Source of the DNA: Atriophallophorus winterbourni
Lineage: Eukaryota; Platyhelminthes; Trematoda; Plagiorchiida; Microphallidae
Length of the DNA: 64,000 nucleotides
Direction: 5' to 3'
Assembly: GCA_013407085.1 (NCBI GenBank)
Contig: JACCGJ010010096.1
Span: 124,001-188,000, forward strand
The position numbers and the translations under genes are program-made. Below are positions 45,976 to 57,541 of the stretch, in pieces. The first letter of the stretch is position 1. Every line of letters begins with the position of its first letter. The notes beneath the pieces are model-generated. The model worked only from the letters and a program-made list of their open reading frames with translations. It ran no database searches and was not told where the DNA came from.

Positions 45976-46828
45976 ATGCGTGTTGCACACATGATCATAT
46001 TTTTAGTAATCCTAGTCCAGACTATCTTGGCTACGAGTCGGCCGACTTACAAATCTCGAATGAGTATTTATGAATCTTCCGCTAGACTGCCACATTTCGA
46101 AGCCTATTATACCCGTCCAGTCATTAAGCCACCTGCAACATCCATTTATGACTTTGTAGCGGTTTTCTATTGCAGCGTGAACTTGACGTGAATTTTCTCT
46201 AATTTCGCTTTACAGGTTTCCGTGTGGCCTTTTCGTAGTGCGGGTCGATCGCGTGATCATCATTATCGTAGTCCTACGTGTTACGGCATTGGCCACCATC
46301 CGCCATCTGACCGATCACGAATTCGCAATGTGAATATTTCTCAATTATGTCTCACGCCAGTGGCGGCGTGCCCCATTAGTTTTGCAGTTTGCCGATGTCG
46401 CTGTTCCTACTTTCATCCAATACAAGGTAAGATGACATTGATTAATCCAGTTGTGTGTGGTTATTATATAACTTTGCAGAGAAATAGATTTGATGTATAT
46501 TGCTACTCATCAGTGCTGGACCATGCGATATATCGAACTTTATTCAAGACAATCGTCCTTGTAACAATTAGTAAACAAATTTCGATCTTATTGGAGCTCA
46601 TTAGTATTTTAAATCTATATTACTTTTGTAGGATCATGCTTGCATGTAAACAAGAGCCCGAACTGTGAGATGAGCAGCACGGACATAGATTGTACGCGGG
46701 CTAAATTATTGTCATCGTGGTTCAGCCTAGACATATATTCAAATGAAAATATAAATGGTAGTGTGACTGCAGCAAGTGTTCCAACATGTACACCGCTCTC
46801 GTTGGCAGATAAATTTATCTCGGTGTGA
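45976..46828 (+). CDS. Secreted Cys-rich protein of the tandem family, 3 exons, intact (U1)
   Basis: Model: 45976-46176, 46216-46426, 46632-46828 (609 nt, 202 aa). Exon D encodes a signal peptide (MRVAHMIIFLVILVQTILA, residues 1-19) and a polar stretch ending YCS. The 39-nt intron has GTGAAC...TACAG and an internal stop, phase 0. Exon A is Ser/Arg/His-rich (RSAGRSRDHHYRSPTC) and then Cys-dense (CPISFAVCRCRCSYFHPIQ). Its donor is G|GTAAGATG in phase 1. Exon C after TTTTGTAG completes a Gly codon and reads GSCLHVNKSPNCEMSSTDID to DKFISV-stop. There are 11 Cys and NxS/T sites (NIS, NGS). CxC followed by GGSC recalls EGF- or EB-type modules only weakly; I do not recognise the family. Secretion is inferred from the signal peptide. 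No transcript evidence is available. Confidence 0.7.
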
Positions 46829-47053
46829 GCTTCACAGCACCGGCGTACTGCATGATTGCACATCCGTGTACATCTCACGCTACACAATCATTCCTACCAA
46901 CATATATCGAATTAGCATTTATAAATTTATACACAGGCTAATAAATTTGGATTGCGCTGCAAACCTGAGTAACCTGAAAATGTGAACCTACATCTTTTGT
47001 TTTCCGATCTCTGTTTCCGTCCATCCGGTTAGATGAAATGTAACCTGACACTG

Positions 47054-47176
47054 AATAAATCTGTTGTTATTTATCATGTAAGCGACTATTTATAAGTAGT
47101 TGACACTTTGAAAAATTCACAAAGCTCGTCACGACGTTCCGCAACGTGACCACAGGACTGGGTTATTTCCTTTTCA
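47054..47176 (+). promoter_or_regulatory. Poly(A) signal followed by the 3' splice site of the next unit (representative)
   Basis: AATAAA at 47054-47059 follows exon C of U1. A 3' splice site (TTATTTCCTTTTCAG, ending 47176) opens exon D of U2 117 nt later. The same pair occurs in almost every unit (for example 59883-59888 and 60008). Such spacing is what one expects between genes of a trans-spliced polycistron. A second AATAAA lies at 46939-46944. Confidence 0.5.
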
Positions 47177-47191
47177 GGTGTGCAGTATTAA

Positions 47192-48059
47192 ATGTCGTCC
47201 GCCTCCAATGCGTGTTGCACACATGATCATATTTTAGTAGTCCCAGTCCAGACTATCTTGGCTACGAGTCGGCCGACTTACGAATCTCGAATGAGTATTT
47301 ATGAATCTTTCGCCAGACTGCCACATTTAGAACCCAATTATACCCGTCCAGTCATTAAGCCACCGGCAACATCCATTTATGACTTTGCAGCGGTTTTCTA
47401 TTGCAGCGTGAACTTGACGTGAATTTTCTCTTATTTCGCTTTTCAGGTTTCCGTGTGGTCTTTTCGTAGTGCGGGTCGATCGCGTGATCATCAGTATCGT
47501 AGTCCTACGTGTTACGGCATTGGTCACCGTCCGCCATCTGACCGATCACGAATTCGCAATGTGAATATTTCTTCAAGTTGTCTAACGCCAGTGGCGGTGT
47601 GCCCCAATGGTTTTGCAGTTTGCCGATTTCGCTGTTCCTACTGTCATCCAATACAAGGTAAGATGAGATTGATTAATCCAGTTGTGTGTGGTTATTATAT
47701 AACTTTGCAGAGAAATAGATTTGATGTATATTGCTACTCATCAGTGCTGGACCATGCGATATATCGAACTTTATTCAAGACAATCGTCCTTGTAACAATT
47801 AGTAAACAAATTTCGATCTTATTGGAGCTCATTAGTATTTTAAATCTATATTACTTTTGTAGGATCTTGCTTGCATGTAAACAGGATCCCGAACTGTGAG
47901 ATGAGCAGCACGGACATAGATTGTACGCGGGCTAAATTATCATCATCGTGGTTCAGCCTAGACATATATTCAAATGAAAATATAAATGGTAGTGTGACTG
48001 CAGCAAGTGTTCCAACATGTACACCGCTCTCGTTTGCAGATAAATTTATCTCGGTGTAA
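47192..48059 (+). CDS. Tandem family gene, open but with altered N-terminus (U2)
   Basis: Model: 47192-47407, 47447-47657, 47863-48059 (624 nt, 207 aa). One T is missing in the signal-peptide region (ATATTTTAG), so the usual ATG runs into a stop. An ATG 18 bases upstream in another frame restores the reading frame and gives MSSASNACCTHDHILVVPVQ at the N-terminus, a weaker signal peptide. Exon A (RSAGRSRDHQYRSPTC ... CPNGFAVCRFRCSYCHPIQ) has a shifted Cys pattern (CRC to CRF, extra Cys in YCH). Exon C is normal. It may be a pseudogene or a non-secreted variant. Confidence 0.45.
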
Positions 48060-48409
48060 GCTTCACAGCACCGGAGTACTGCATGATTGCACATCTGTGT
48101 ACATCTCACGCTACACAATCATCCCTACCAACATATATCGAATTAGCATTTATAAATTTATACACAGGCTAATAAATTTGGATTGCGCTGCAAACCTGAG
48201 TAACCTGAAAATGTGAAATAATATCTGTGGTTTTCCGATCTCTGTTTCCGTCCATCCGGTTAGATGAAATGTAACCTGACACTGAATAAATCTGTTGTTA
48301 TTTATCATGTAAGCGACTATTTATAAGTAGTTGACACTTTAAAAAATTCACAAAGCTCGTCACGACGTTCCGCAACGTGACCACAGGTCTGGGTTATTTC
48401 CTATTTCAG

Positions 48410-49795
48410 GTGTGCAGTATTAAATGTCGTCCGCCTCCAATGCGTGTTGCACACATGATCATATTTTAGTAGTCCCAGTCCAGACTATCTTGGCTACGAG
48501 TCGGCTGACTTACGAATCTCGAATGAGTATTTATGAATCTTTCGCCAGACTGCCACATTTAGAAGCCAATTATACCCGTCCAGTATTAAGCCACCTGCAA
48601 CATCCATTTATGACTTTGCAGCGGTTTTCTATTGCAGCGTGAACTGGACGTGAATTTTCTCTTATTTCGCTTTTCAGGTTTCCGTGTCGCCTTTTCGTAG
48701 CGCGGGTCGATCGCGTGATCTTTATTATCGTAGTCCTACGTGTTACCGCATTTGCCACCATCCGCCATCTGACCGATCACGAATTCGAAATGTGAATATT
48801 TCTTCAAGTTGTCTCACGCCAGTGGCGGTGTGCCCTATTGGTTTTGCAGTTTGCCGATGTCGCTGTTCCTACTTTCATCCAATACAAGGTAAGATGACAT
48901 TGATTATCCAGCACTGTGTGGTTATTATATAATTTTGCAGATAAATAGATTTGATGTATATTGCTGCTCATCAGTGCTGGACCATGCGACATATCGAACT
49001 TTATTCAAGACAATCGTCCCTGTAACAATTAGTAAACAAATTTCGATCTTATTTGAGCTCATTAGTATTTTAAATCTATATTACTTTTGTAGGATCTTGC
49101 TTGCATGTAAACAGGATCCGGAACTGTGAGATGAGCAGCACGGACATAGATTGTACGCGGGCTAAATTATCATCATCGTGGTTCAGCCTAGACATATATT
49201 CAAATGAAAATATAAATGGTAGTGTGACTGCAGCCGTTGCGCCGAGACTGGACCGTTGCGCCGAGACTGGACCTTGACGTGGTGCAGCGGCTTGCGTGCC
49301 TCGATGATCCATTGAGCTATACTGGGTGATGTCTTCGTGTCATCTTCAGAGTTACTCATACCAGGTTGGTCAATGGTGAGAAGCCAGACAAACACAGTCT
49401 CCTTGTCCCTCGCGGACATTGTATACCAGAAGAGGCGTATGAATCCACAAGGATCACCGGCTCGACTGGTTGGGATTATGTCGGGAGTCCCTGCTTGGTC
49501 TCTACCTCGCGAATGGCTTGTGAACTGTACCTACAGTATCCGGCCCCGATAGGTGCGATCCTTAATCTCGCTCCGCTGCCCTGCGGGTTAGGCTTTCGGG
49601 CCAAAGGCTTGAGGTGGGAGTCCTCAAGATCAACTCCTCTACTTCGGCCTGGGCAACCGGGTAGTATCACGCCCACACCCAAATTGATTGGGTGGCACTT
49701 TGTCATTTTTAAATGATTGTGTAAAAATATATAATATATAAGTGTTCCAACATGTACACCGCTCTCGTTGGCAAATAAATTTTTCTCGGTGTAAG
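48410..49795 (+). pseudogene. Tandem gene unit with retroposon in exon C (U3)
   Basis: Exon D (48410-48638) has the T loss seen in U2 and a further base loss (CCAGTATTAAG in place of CCAGTCATTAAG near 48582), which shifts the frame. Exon A (48678-48888) is open with six Cys. Exon C starts at 49093 and is cut after GACTGCAGC (49234) by retroposon R2; its last 55 bases follow at 49740. Confidence 0.75.
49235..49739 (+). mobile_element. Unclassified non-coding retroposon (R2)
   Basis: A 505-bp insertion in exon C of U3. It starts with a 19-bp direct repeat (CCGTTGCGCCGAGACTGGA at 49234-49252 and 49253-49271) and ends AT-rich (GTAAAAATATATAATATATA). Core blocks match R1 (22312-22977) in the opposite strand orientation. 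No target duplication is visible. Frames inside have no recognised domain. Confidence 0.7.
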
Positions 49796-50144
49796 CTTCA
49801 CAGAACCGGAGTAGTGCATGATTGCACATCCGTGTACATCTCACGCTACACAATCATTCCTACCAATATATATCGAATTAGCATTTATAAATTTATACAC
49901 AGGCTAATAAATTTGGATTGCGCTGCAAACCTGAGTAACCTGAAAATGTGAACCTACATCTGTTGTTTTCCGATCTCTGTTTCCGTCCATCCGGTTAGAT
50001 GAAATGTAACCTGACACTGAATAAATCTGTTGTTATTTATCATGTAAGCGACTATTTATAAGTAGTTGACACTTTGAAAAATTCACAAAGCTCGTCACGA
50101 CGTTCCGCAACGTGACCACAGGACTGGGTTATTTCCTATTTCAG

Positions 50145-51027
50145 GTGTGCAGTATTAAATGTCGTCCGCCTCCAATGCGTGTTGTACAAATGATCATATT
50201 TTAGTAGTCCCAGTCCAGACTATCTTGGCTACGAGTCGGCCGACTTACGAATCTCGAATGAGTATTTATGAATCTTTCGCCAGACTGCCACATTTAGAAG
50301 CCAATTATACCCGTCCAGTATTAAGCCACCTGCAACATCCATTTATGACTTTGCAGCGGTTTTCTATTGCAGCGTGAACTGGACGTGAATTTTCTCTTAT
50401 TTCGCTTTTCAGGTTTCCGTGTGGCCTTTTCGTAGTGCGGGTCGATCGCGTGATCATCATTATCGTATTCCTACGTGTTACGGCATTGGCCACCATCCGC
50501 CATCTGACCGATCACCAATTCGCCATGTGAATATTTCTCAATTACGTCTCACGCCAGTGGCGGTGTGCCCCATTGGTTTTGCAGTTTGCCGATGTCGCTG
50601 TTCCTACTTTCATCCAATACAAGGTAAGATGACATTGATTAATCCAGTTGTGTGTGGTTATTATATAACTTTGCAGAGAAATAGATTTGATGTATATTGC
50701 TACTCATCAGTGCTGGACCATGCGATATATTGAACTTTATTCAAGACAATCGTCCTTGTAACAATTAGTAAACAAATTTCGATCTTATTGGAGCTCATTA
50801 GTATTTTAAATCGATATTACTTTTGTAGGATCATGCTTGCATGTAAACAAGAGCCCGAACTGTGAGATGAGAAGCACGGACATAGAATGTACGCGGGCTA
50901 AATTATCATCATCGTGGTTCAGCCTAGACAGATATATTCAAATGAATATATAAATGGTAGTGTGACTGCAGCAAGTGTTCCAACATGTACACCGCTCTCG
51001 TTGGCATATAAATTTATCTCGGTGTGA
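50145..51027 (+). pseudogene. Tandem gene unit, frameshifted (U4)
   Basis: Exon D (50145-50373) has the same two single-base losses as U3, which suggests U3 and U4 are recent duplicates. Exon A (50413-50623) is open. Exon C (50829-51027) has two extra bases (AGACAGATATATTC), so its frame is lost. Confidence 0.7.
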
Positions 51028-51377
51028 GCTTCACAGCACCGGAGTACTGCATGATTGCACATCCGTGTACATCTCACGCTACACAATCATTCCTACCAAT
51101 ATATATCGAATTAGCATTTATTAATTTATACACAGGCTAATAAATTTGGATTGCGCTGCAAACCTGAGTAACCTGAAAATGTGAACCTACATCTTTTGTT
51201 TTCCGATCTCTGTTTCCGTCCATCCGGTTAGATGAAATGTAACTTGACACGGAATAAATCTGTTGTTATTTATCATGTAAGCGACAATTTATAAGTAGTT
51301 GACACTTTGAAAAATTCACAAAGCTCGTCACGACGTTCCGCAACGTGACCACAGGACTGGGTTATTTCCTATTTCAG

Positions 51378-52260
51378 GTGTGCAGTATTAAATGTCGTCC
51401 GCTTCCAATTCGTGTTGTACACATGATCATATTTTTAGTAGTCCCAGTCCAGACTATCTTGGCTACGAGTCGGCCGACTTACGAATCTCGAATGTGTATT
51501 TATGATTCTTTCGCCAGACTGCCACATTTAGAACCCAATTATACCCGTCCAGTCATTAAGCCATCGGCAACATCCATTTATGACTTTGCAGCAGTTTTCT
51601 AATGCAGCGTGAACTGGACGTGAATTTTCTCTTATATCGCTTTTCAGGTTTCCGTGTGGCTTTTTCGTAGTGCGGGTCAATCGCGTGATTATCATCATCG
51701 TAGTCCTACGTGGTATGGCATTGGCCACCATCCGCCATCTGACCGATCACGAATTCGCAATGTGAATATTTCTCCAAGTTGTCTCACGCCAGTGGCGTTG
51801 TGTCCCATTGGTTTTGCAGTTTGCCGATGTCGCTGTTCCTACTTTCATCCAATACAATTTAAGATGGCATTGATTAATCCAGCTGTGTGTGGTTATTATA
51901 TAACTTCGCAGAGAAATCGATTTGATGTATATTGCTACTCATCAGTGCTGGACCATGCGACATATCGAACTTTATTCAAGACAATCGTCCCTGTAACAAT
52001 TAGTAAACAAATTTCGATCTTATTTGAGCTCATTAGTATTTTTAATTTATATTACTTTTGTAGGATCTTGCTTGCATGTAAACAGGATCCCGAACTGTAA
52101 GATGAGCAGCACGGACATAGATTGTACGCGGGCTAAATTATCATCATCGTGGTTCAGCCTAGACATATATTCAAATGAAAATATAAATGGTAGTGTGACT
52201 GCAGCAAGTGTTCCAACATCTACACCGCTCTCGTTGGCAAATAAATTTATCTCGTTGTAA
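51378..52260 (+). pseudogene. Tandem gene unit, start, nonsense and donor lesions (U5)
   Basis: The signal-peptide ATG is ATT (CCAATTCGTG). The Tyr codon near the end of exon D is TAA (GTTTTCTAATGC). The exon A donor is lost (CAATTTAAG in place of CAAGGTAAG near 51857). Exon C (52064-52260) stays open. Translation from the next Met (MIIFLVVPVQTILA) would still stop at the TAA. Confidence 0.7.
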
Positions 52261-52610
52261 GCTTCACAGCACCGGAGTACTGCATGATTGCACATCTGTG
52301 TACATCTCACGCTACACAATCATTCCTACCAACATATATCGAATTAGCATTTATAAATTTATACACAGGCTAATAAATTTGGATTGCGCTGCAAACCTGA
52401 GTAACCTGAAAATGTGAACCTAAATCTTTTGTTTTCCGATCTCTGTTTCCGTCCATCCGGTTAGATGAAATGTAAACTGACACTGAATAAATCTGTTGTT
52501 ATTTATCATGTAAGCGACTATTTATAAGTAGTTGACACTTTGAAAAATTCACAAAGCTCGTCACGACGTTCCGCAACGTGACCACAGGACTGGGTTATTT
52601 CCTATTTCAG

Positions 52611-53493
52611 GTGTGTAGTATTGAATGTCGTCCGCCTCCAATTCGTGTTGTACACATGATCATATTTTTAGTAGTCCCAGTCCAGACTCTCTTGGCTACG
52701 AGTCGGCCGACTTACGAATCTCGAATGAGTATTTATAATTCTTTCGCCAGACTGCCACATTTAGAACCCAATTATACCCGTCCAGTCATTAAGCCACCGG
52801 CAACATCCATTTATGACTTTGCAGCAGTTTTCTAATGCAGCGTAAACTGGACGTGAATTTTCTCTTATTTCGCTTTTCAGGTTTCCGTGTGGCTTTTTCG
52901 TAGTGCGGGTCAATCGCGCGAATATCATCATCGTAGTCCTACGTGTTACAGCATTAGCCACCATTCGCCATCTGACCGATCACGAAATCGCAATGTGAAT
53001 ATTTCTCCAAGTTGTCTCACGCCAGTGGCGGTGTGTCCCATTGGTTTTGCAGTTTGCCGATGTCGCTGTTCCTACTTTAATCCAATACAAGGTAAGATGG
53101 CATTGATTAATCTAGCTGTGTGTGGTTATTATATAACTTTGCAGAGAAATCGATTTGATGTATATTGCTACTCATCAGTGCTGGACCATGCGACATATCG
53201 AACTTTATTCAAGACAATCGTCCCTGTAACAATTAGTAAACAAATTTCGATCTTATTTGAGCTCATTAGTATTTTAAATCTATATTACTTTTGTAGGATC
53301 TTGCTTGCATGTAAACAGGAGCCCGAACTGTGAGATGAGCAGCACGGACATAGATTGTACGCGGGCTAAATTATCATCATCGTGGTTCAGCCTAGACATA
53401 TATTCAAATGAAAATATAAATGGTAGTGTGACTGCAGCAAGTGTTCCAACATGTACACCGCTCTCGTTGGCAAATAAATTTTTCTCGGTGTAA
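52611..53493 (+). pseudogene. Tandem gene unit, ATT start and TAA in exon D (U6)
   Basis: ATT replaces ATG and TAA replaces the Tyr codon, as in U5. The donor after exon D is GTAAAC. Exon A (52881-53091) and exon C (53297-53493) are both open and in phase, so two exons remain conserved in a copy whose first exon is dead. Confidence 0.7.
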
Positions 53494-53842
53494 GCTTCAC
53501 AGCACCGGAGTAGTGCATGATTGCACATCCGTGTACATCTCACGCTACACAATCATTCCTACCAATATATATCGAATTAGCATTTATAAATTCATAACAC
53601 AGGCTAATCAATTTGGATTTGCGCTGCAAAACCTGAGTAACCTGAAAATGTGCACCTACTCTTTTGTTGCCGTTCTCTGTTTCCGTCCATCCGGTTTAGA
53701 TGGAATGTAACCGACACTGAATAAATTGTTGGTATTTATCATGTAAAGCGCTATTAAAAGTAGTTGAACTTTGAAAAATTCACCAAAGCTCGTCACGACG
53801 TTCCGCAACGTGACCACAGGTCTGGGTTATTTCCTATTTCAG

Positions 53843-54724
53843 GTGTGCAGTATTAAATGTCGTCCGCCTCCAAGGCGTGTTGCACACATGATCATATTTT
53901 AGTAGTCCCAGTCCAGACTATCTTGGCTACGAGTCGGCCGACTTACGAATCTCGAATGAGTATTTATGAATCTTTCGCCAGACTGCCACATTTAGAACCC
54001 AATTATACCCGTCCAGTCATTAAGCCACCGGCAACATCCATTTATGACTTTGCAGCAGTTTTCTAATGCAGCGTGAACTGGACGTGAATTTTCTCTTATT
54101 TCGCTTTCCAGGTTTCCGTGTGGCTTTTTCGTAGTGCGGGTCAATCGCGCGAATATCATCATCGTAGTCCTACGTGTTACAGCATTGGCCACCATCCGCC
54201 ATCTGATCGATCTCGAATTCGCAATGTGAATATTTCTCCAAGTTGTCTCACGCCAGTGGCGGTGTGTCCCATTGGTTTTGCAGTTTGCCGATGTCGCTGT
54301 TCCTACTTTCATCCAATACAAGGTAAGATGGCATTGATTAATCCAGCTGTGTGTGGTTATTATATAACTTTGCAGAGAAATCGATTTGATGTATATTGCT
54401 ACTCATCAGTGCTGGACCATGCGACATATCGAACTTTATTCAAGACAATCGTCCCTGTAACAATTAGTAAACAAATTTCGATCTTATTGGAGCTCATTAG
54501 TATTTTAAATCTATATTACTTTTGTAGGATCTTGCTTGCATGTAAACAGGATCCCGAACTGTGAGATGAGCAGCACGGACATAGAATGTACGCGGGCTAA
54601 ATTATCATCATCGTGGTTCAGCCTAGACATATATTCAAATGAAAATATAAATGGTAGTGTGACTGCAGCAAGTGTTCCAACATGTACACCGCTCTCGTTG
54701 GCAAATAAATTTTTCTCGGTGTAA
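53843..54724 (+). pseudogene. Tandem gene unit (U7), broken exon D
   Basis: Exon D has the one-T loss with upstream ATG (MSSASKACCTHDH) and ends in TAA. Exon A (54112-54322) and exon C (54528-54724) are open and in phase. The sequence just before (53590-53770) has many single-base insertions and losses that other units lack. Confidence 0.7.
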
Positions 54725-55074
54725 GCTTCACAGCACCGGAGTACTGCATGATTGCACATCCGTGTACATCTCACGCTACACAATCATTCCTACCAATATA
54801 TATCGACTTAGCATTCATAAATTCATACACAGGCTAATAAATTCGGATTGCGCTGCAAACCTGAGTAACCTGAAAATGTGAACCTACATCTTTTGTTTTC
54901 CGATCTCTGTTTCCGTCCATCCGGTTAGATGAAATGTAACCTGACACTGAATAAATCTGTTGTTATTTATCATGTAAGCGACTATTTATAAGTAGTTGAC
55001 ACTTTGAAAAATTCACAAAGCTCGTCACGACGTTCCGCAACGTGACCACAGGACTGGGTTATTTCCTATTTCAG

Positions 55075-55945
55075 GTGTGCAGTATTGAATGTCGTCCGCC
55101 TCCAATTCGTGTTGTACACATGATCATATTTTTAGTAGTCCCAGTCCAGACTATCTTGGCTACGAGTCGGCCGACTTACGAATCTCGAATGAGTATTTAT
55201 AATTCTTTCGCCAGACTGCCACATTTAGAACCCAATTATACCCGTCCAGTCATTAAGCCACCGGCAACATCCATTTATGACTTTGCAGCAGTTTTCTAAT
55301 GCAGCGTGAACTGGACGTGAATTTTCTCTTATTTCGCTTTTCAGGTTTCCGTGTGGCTTTTTCGTAGTGCGGGTCAATCGCGCGAATATCATCATCGTAG
55401 TCCTACGTGTTACAGCATTAGCCACCATTCGCCATCTGACCGATCACGAATTCGCAATGTGAATATTTCTCCAAGTTGTCTCACGCCAGTGGCGGTGTGT
55501 CCCATTGGTTTTGCAGTTTGCCGATGTCGCTGTTCCTACTTTAATCCAATACAAGGTAAGATGGCATTGATTAATCTAGCTGTGTGTGGTTATTATATAA
55601 CTTTGCAGAGAAATCGATTTGATGTATATTGCTACTCATCAGTGCTGGACCATGCGACATATCGAACTTTATTCAAGACAATCGTCCCTGTAACAATTAG
55701 TAAACAAATTTCGATCTTATTTGAGCTCATTAGTATTTTAAATCTATATTACTTTTGTAGGATCTTGCTTGCATGTAAACAGGATCCCGAACTGTGAGAT
55801 GAGCAGCACGGACATAGATTGTACGCGGGCTAAATTATTATCATCGTGGTTCAGCCTAGACAGATATATTCAAATGAAAATATAAATGGTAGTGTGACTG
55901 CAGCAAGTGTTCCAACATGTACACCGCTCTCGTTGGCAGATAAAT
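55075..55945 (+). pseudogene. Tandem gene unit (U8), broken
   Basis: ATT start and TAA in exon D. Exon A (55345-55555) is open. Exon C (55761 on) has the two-base insertion AGACAGATATATTC and is out of frame. The D and A sequences are almost identical to U6, two units upstream. Confidence 0.7.
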
Positions 55946-56308
55946 TTATCTCGGTGTAAGCTTCACAGCACCGGATACTGCATGATTGCACATCCGTGTA
56001 CATCTCACGCTACACAATAATTCCTACCAACATATATCGAATTAGCATTTATAAATTTATACACAGGCTAATAAATTTGGATTGCGCTGCAAACCTGAGT
56101 AACCTGAAAATGTGAACCTACATCTTTTGTTTTCCGATCTCTGTTTCCGTCCATCCGGTTAGATGAAATGTAACCTGACACTGAATAAATCTGTTGTTAT
56201 TTATCATGTAAGCGACTATTTATAAGTAGTTGACACTTTGAAAAATTCACAAAGCTCGTCACGACGTTCCGCAACGTGACCACAGGACTGGGTTATTTCC
56301 TATTTCAG

Positions 56309-57190
56309 GTGTGCAGTATTGAATGTCGTCCGCCTCCAATTCGTGTTGTACACATGATCATATTTTTAGTAGTCCCAGTCCAGACTATCTTGGCTACGAG
56401 TCGGCCGACTTACGAATCTCGAATGAGTATTTATGAATCTTTCGCCAGACTGCCACATTTAGAACCCAATTATACCCGTCCAGTCATTAAGCCACCGGCA
56501 ACATCCATTTATGACTTTGCAGCAGTATTATTTTGCAGCGTGAACTTGACGTGAATTTTCTCTTATTTCGCTTTTCAGGTTTCCGTGTCGCCTTTTCGTA
56601 GTGCGGGTCGATCGCGTGATCATCATTATCGTAGTCCTACGTGTTTACAACCGCATTAGCACCATTCGCCATCTGACCGATCACGAATTCCGCAATGTGG
56701 AATTTTCTCCCAAGTTGTCTCACGCAGTGCGGTGTGTCCCATTTGGGTTTGCAGTTTTGCCGATGTCGCTGTTCCGACTTTATCCAATACAATGTAAATG
56801 GCATTGATTAATCTAGCGTGTGTGGTTAATTATCTACTTTGCAGATAAATCGATTGATGTACTATTGGCTTACGCATCAGTGCTTGACCATGCGACATAT
56901 CGAACTTTAATCAAACAATCGGCCCTGTACATTAGTAAACAATAAATTTCGATCTTATTGGAGGCCATTAGTATTTTAAATCTATATTACTTGTAGGATC
57001 TGCTGCATGTAACACAGAGCCGAACTGTGAGATGAGCAGCACGGACATAGATTGTACGCGGGCTAAATTATCATCATCGTGGTTCAGCCTAGACATATAT
57101 TCAAATGACAATATAAATGGTAGTGTGACTGCAGCAAGTGTTCCAACATGTACACCGCTCTCGTTGGCAAAAAAAATTTTTCTCGGTGTA
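56309..57190 (+). pseudogene. Tandem gene unit (U9), indel-rich
   Basis: ATT start; exon D otherwise open to FCS. From 56640 to 57015 exon A, the intron and the start of exon C carry many one-base gains and losses (for example GTGTTTACAACCGCATTAGC), and the exon A frame is lost. The pattern resembles uncorrected long-read errors. Confidence 0.65.
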
Positions 57191-57541
57191 AGCTTCACAG
57201 CACCGGAGTAGTGCATGATTGCACATCCGTGTACATCTCACGCTACACAATCATTCCTACCAATATATATCGAATTAGCATTTATAAATTCATACACAGG
57301 CTAATAAATTTGGATTGCGCTGCAAACCTGAGTAACCTGAAAATGTGAACCTACATCTTTTGTTTTCCGTTCTCTGTTTCCGTCCATCCGGTTAGATGGA
57401 ATGTAACCTGACACTGAATAAATCTGTTGTTATTTATCATGTAAGCGACTATTTATAAGTAGTTGACACTTTGAAAAATTCACAAAGCTCGTCACGACGT
57501 TCCGCAACGTGACCACAGGACTGGGTTATTTCCTATTTCAG

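Noticed and set aside
46222..46668. 148-aa open frame running through exon A, the following intron and the next segment in many units
   Set aside because: It starts at exon A, runs through a canonical GTAAGATG donor and continues into low-complexity sequence. The spliced A-C model gives a better continuation (Gly codon split, then GSCLHV). The frame is best seen as a read-through shadow.
46615..46887. 90-aa minus-strand frames across exon C in most units
   Set aside because: They mirror the conserved plus-strand exon C and start in intergenic sequence. No domain or start context supports them.
49290..49330. tRNA-like box A (TAGCTCAATGG on the minus strand) in R2
   Set aside because: It lies antisense to the orientation set by the AT-rich tail and no convincing box B follows, so a tRNA-derived SINE head is not supported.
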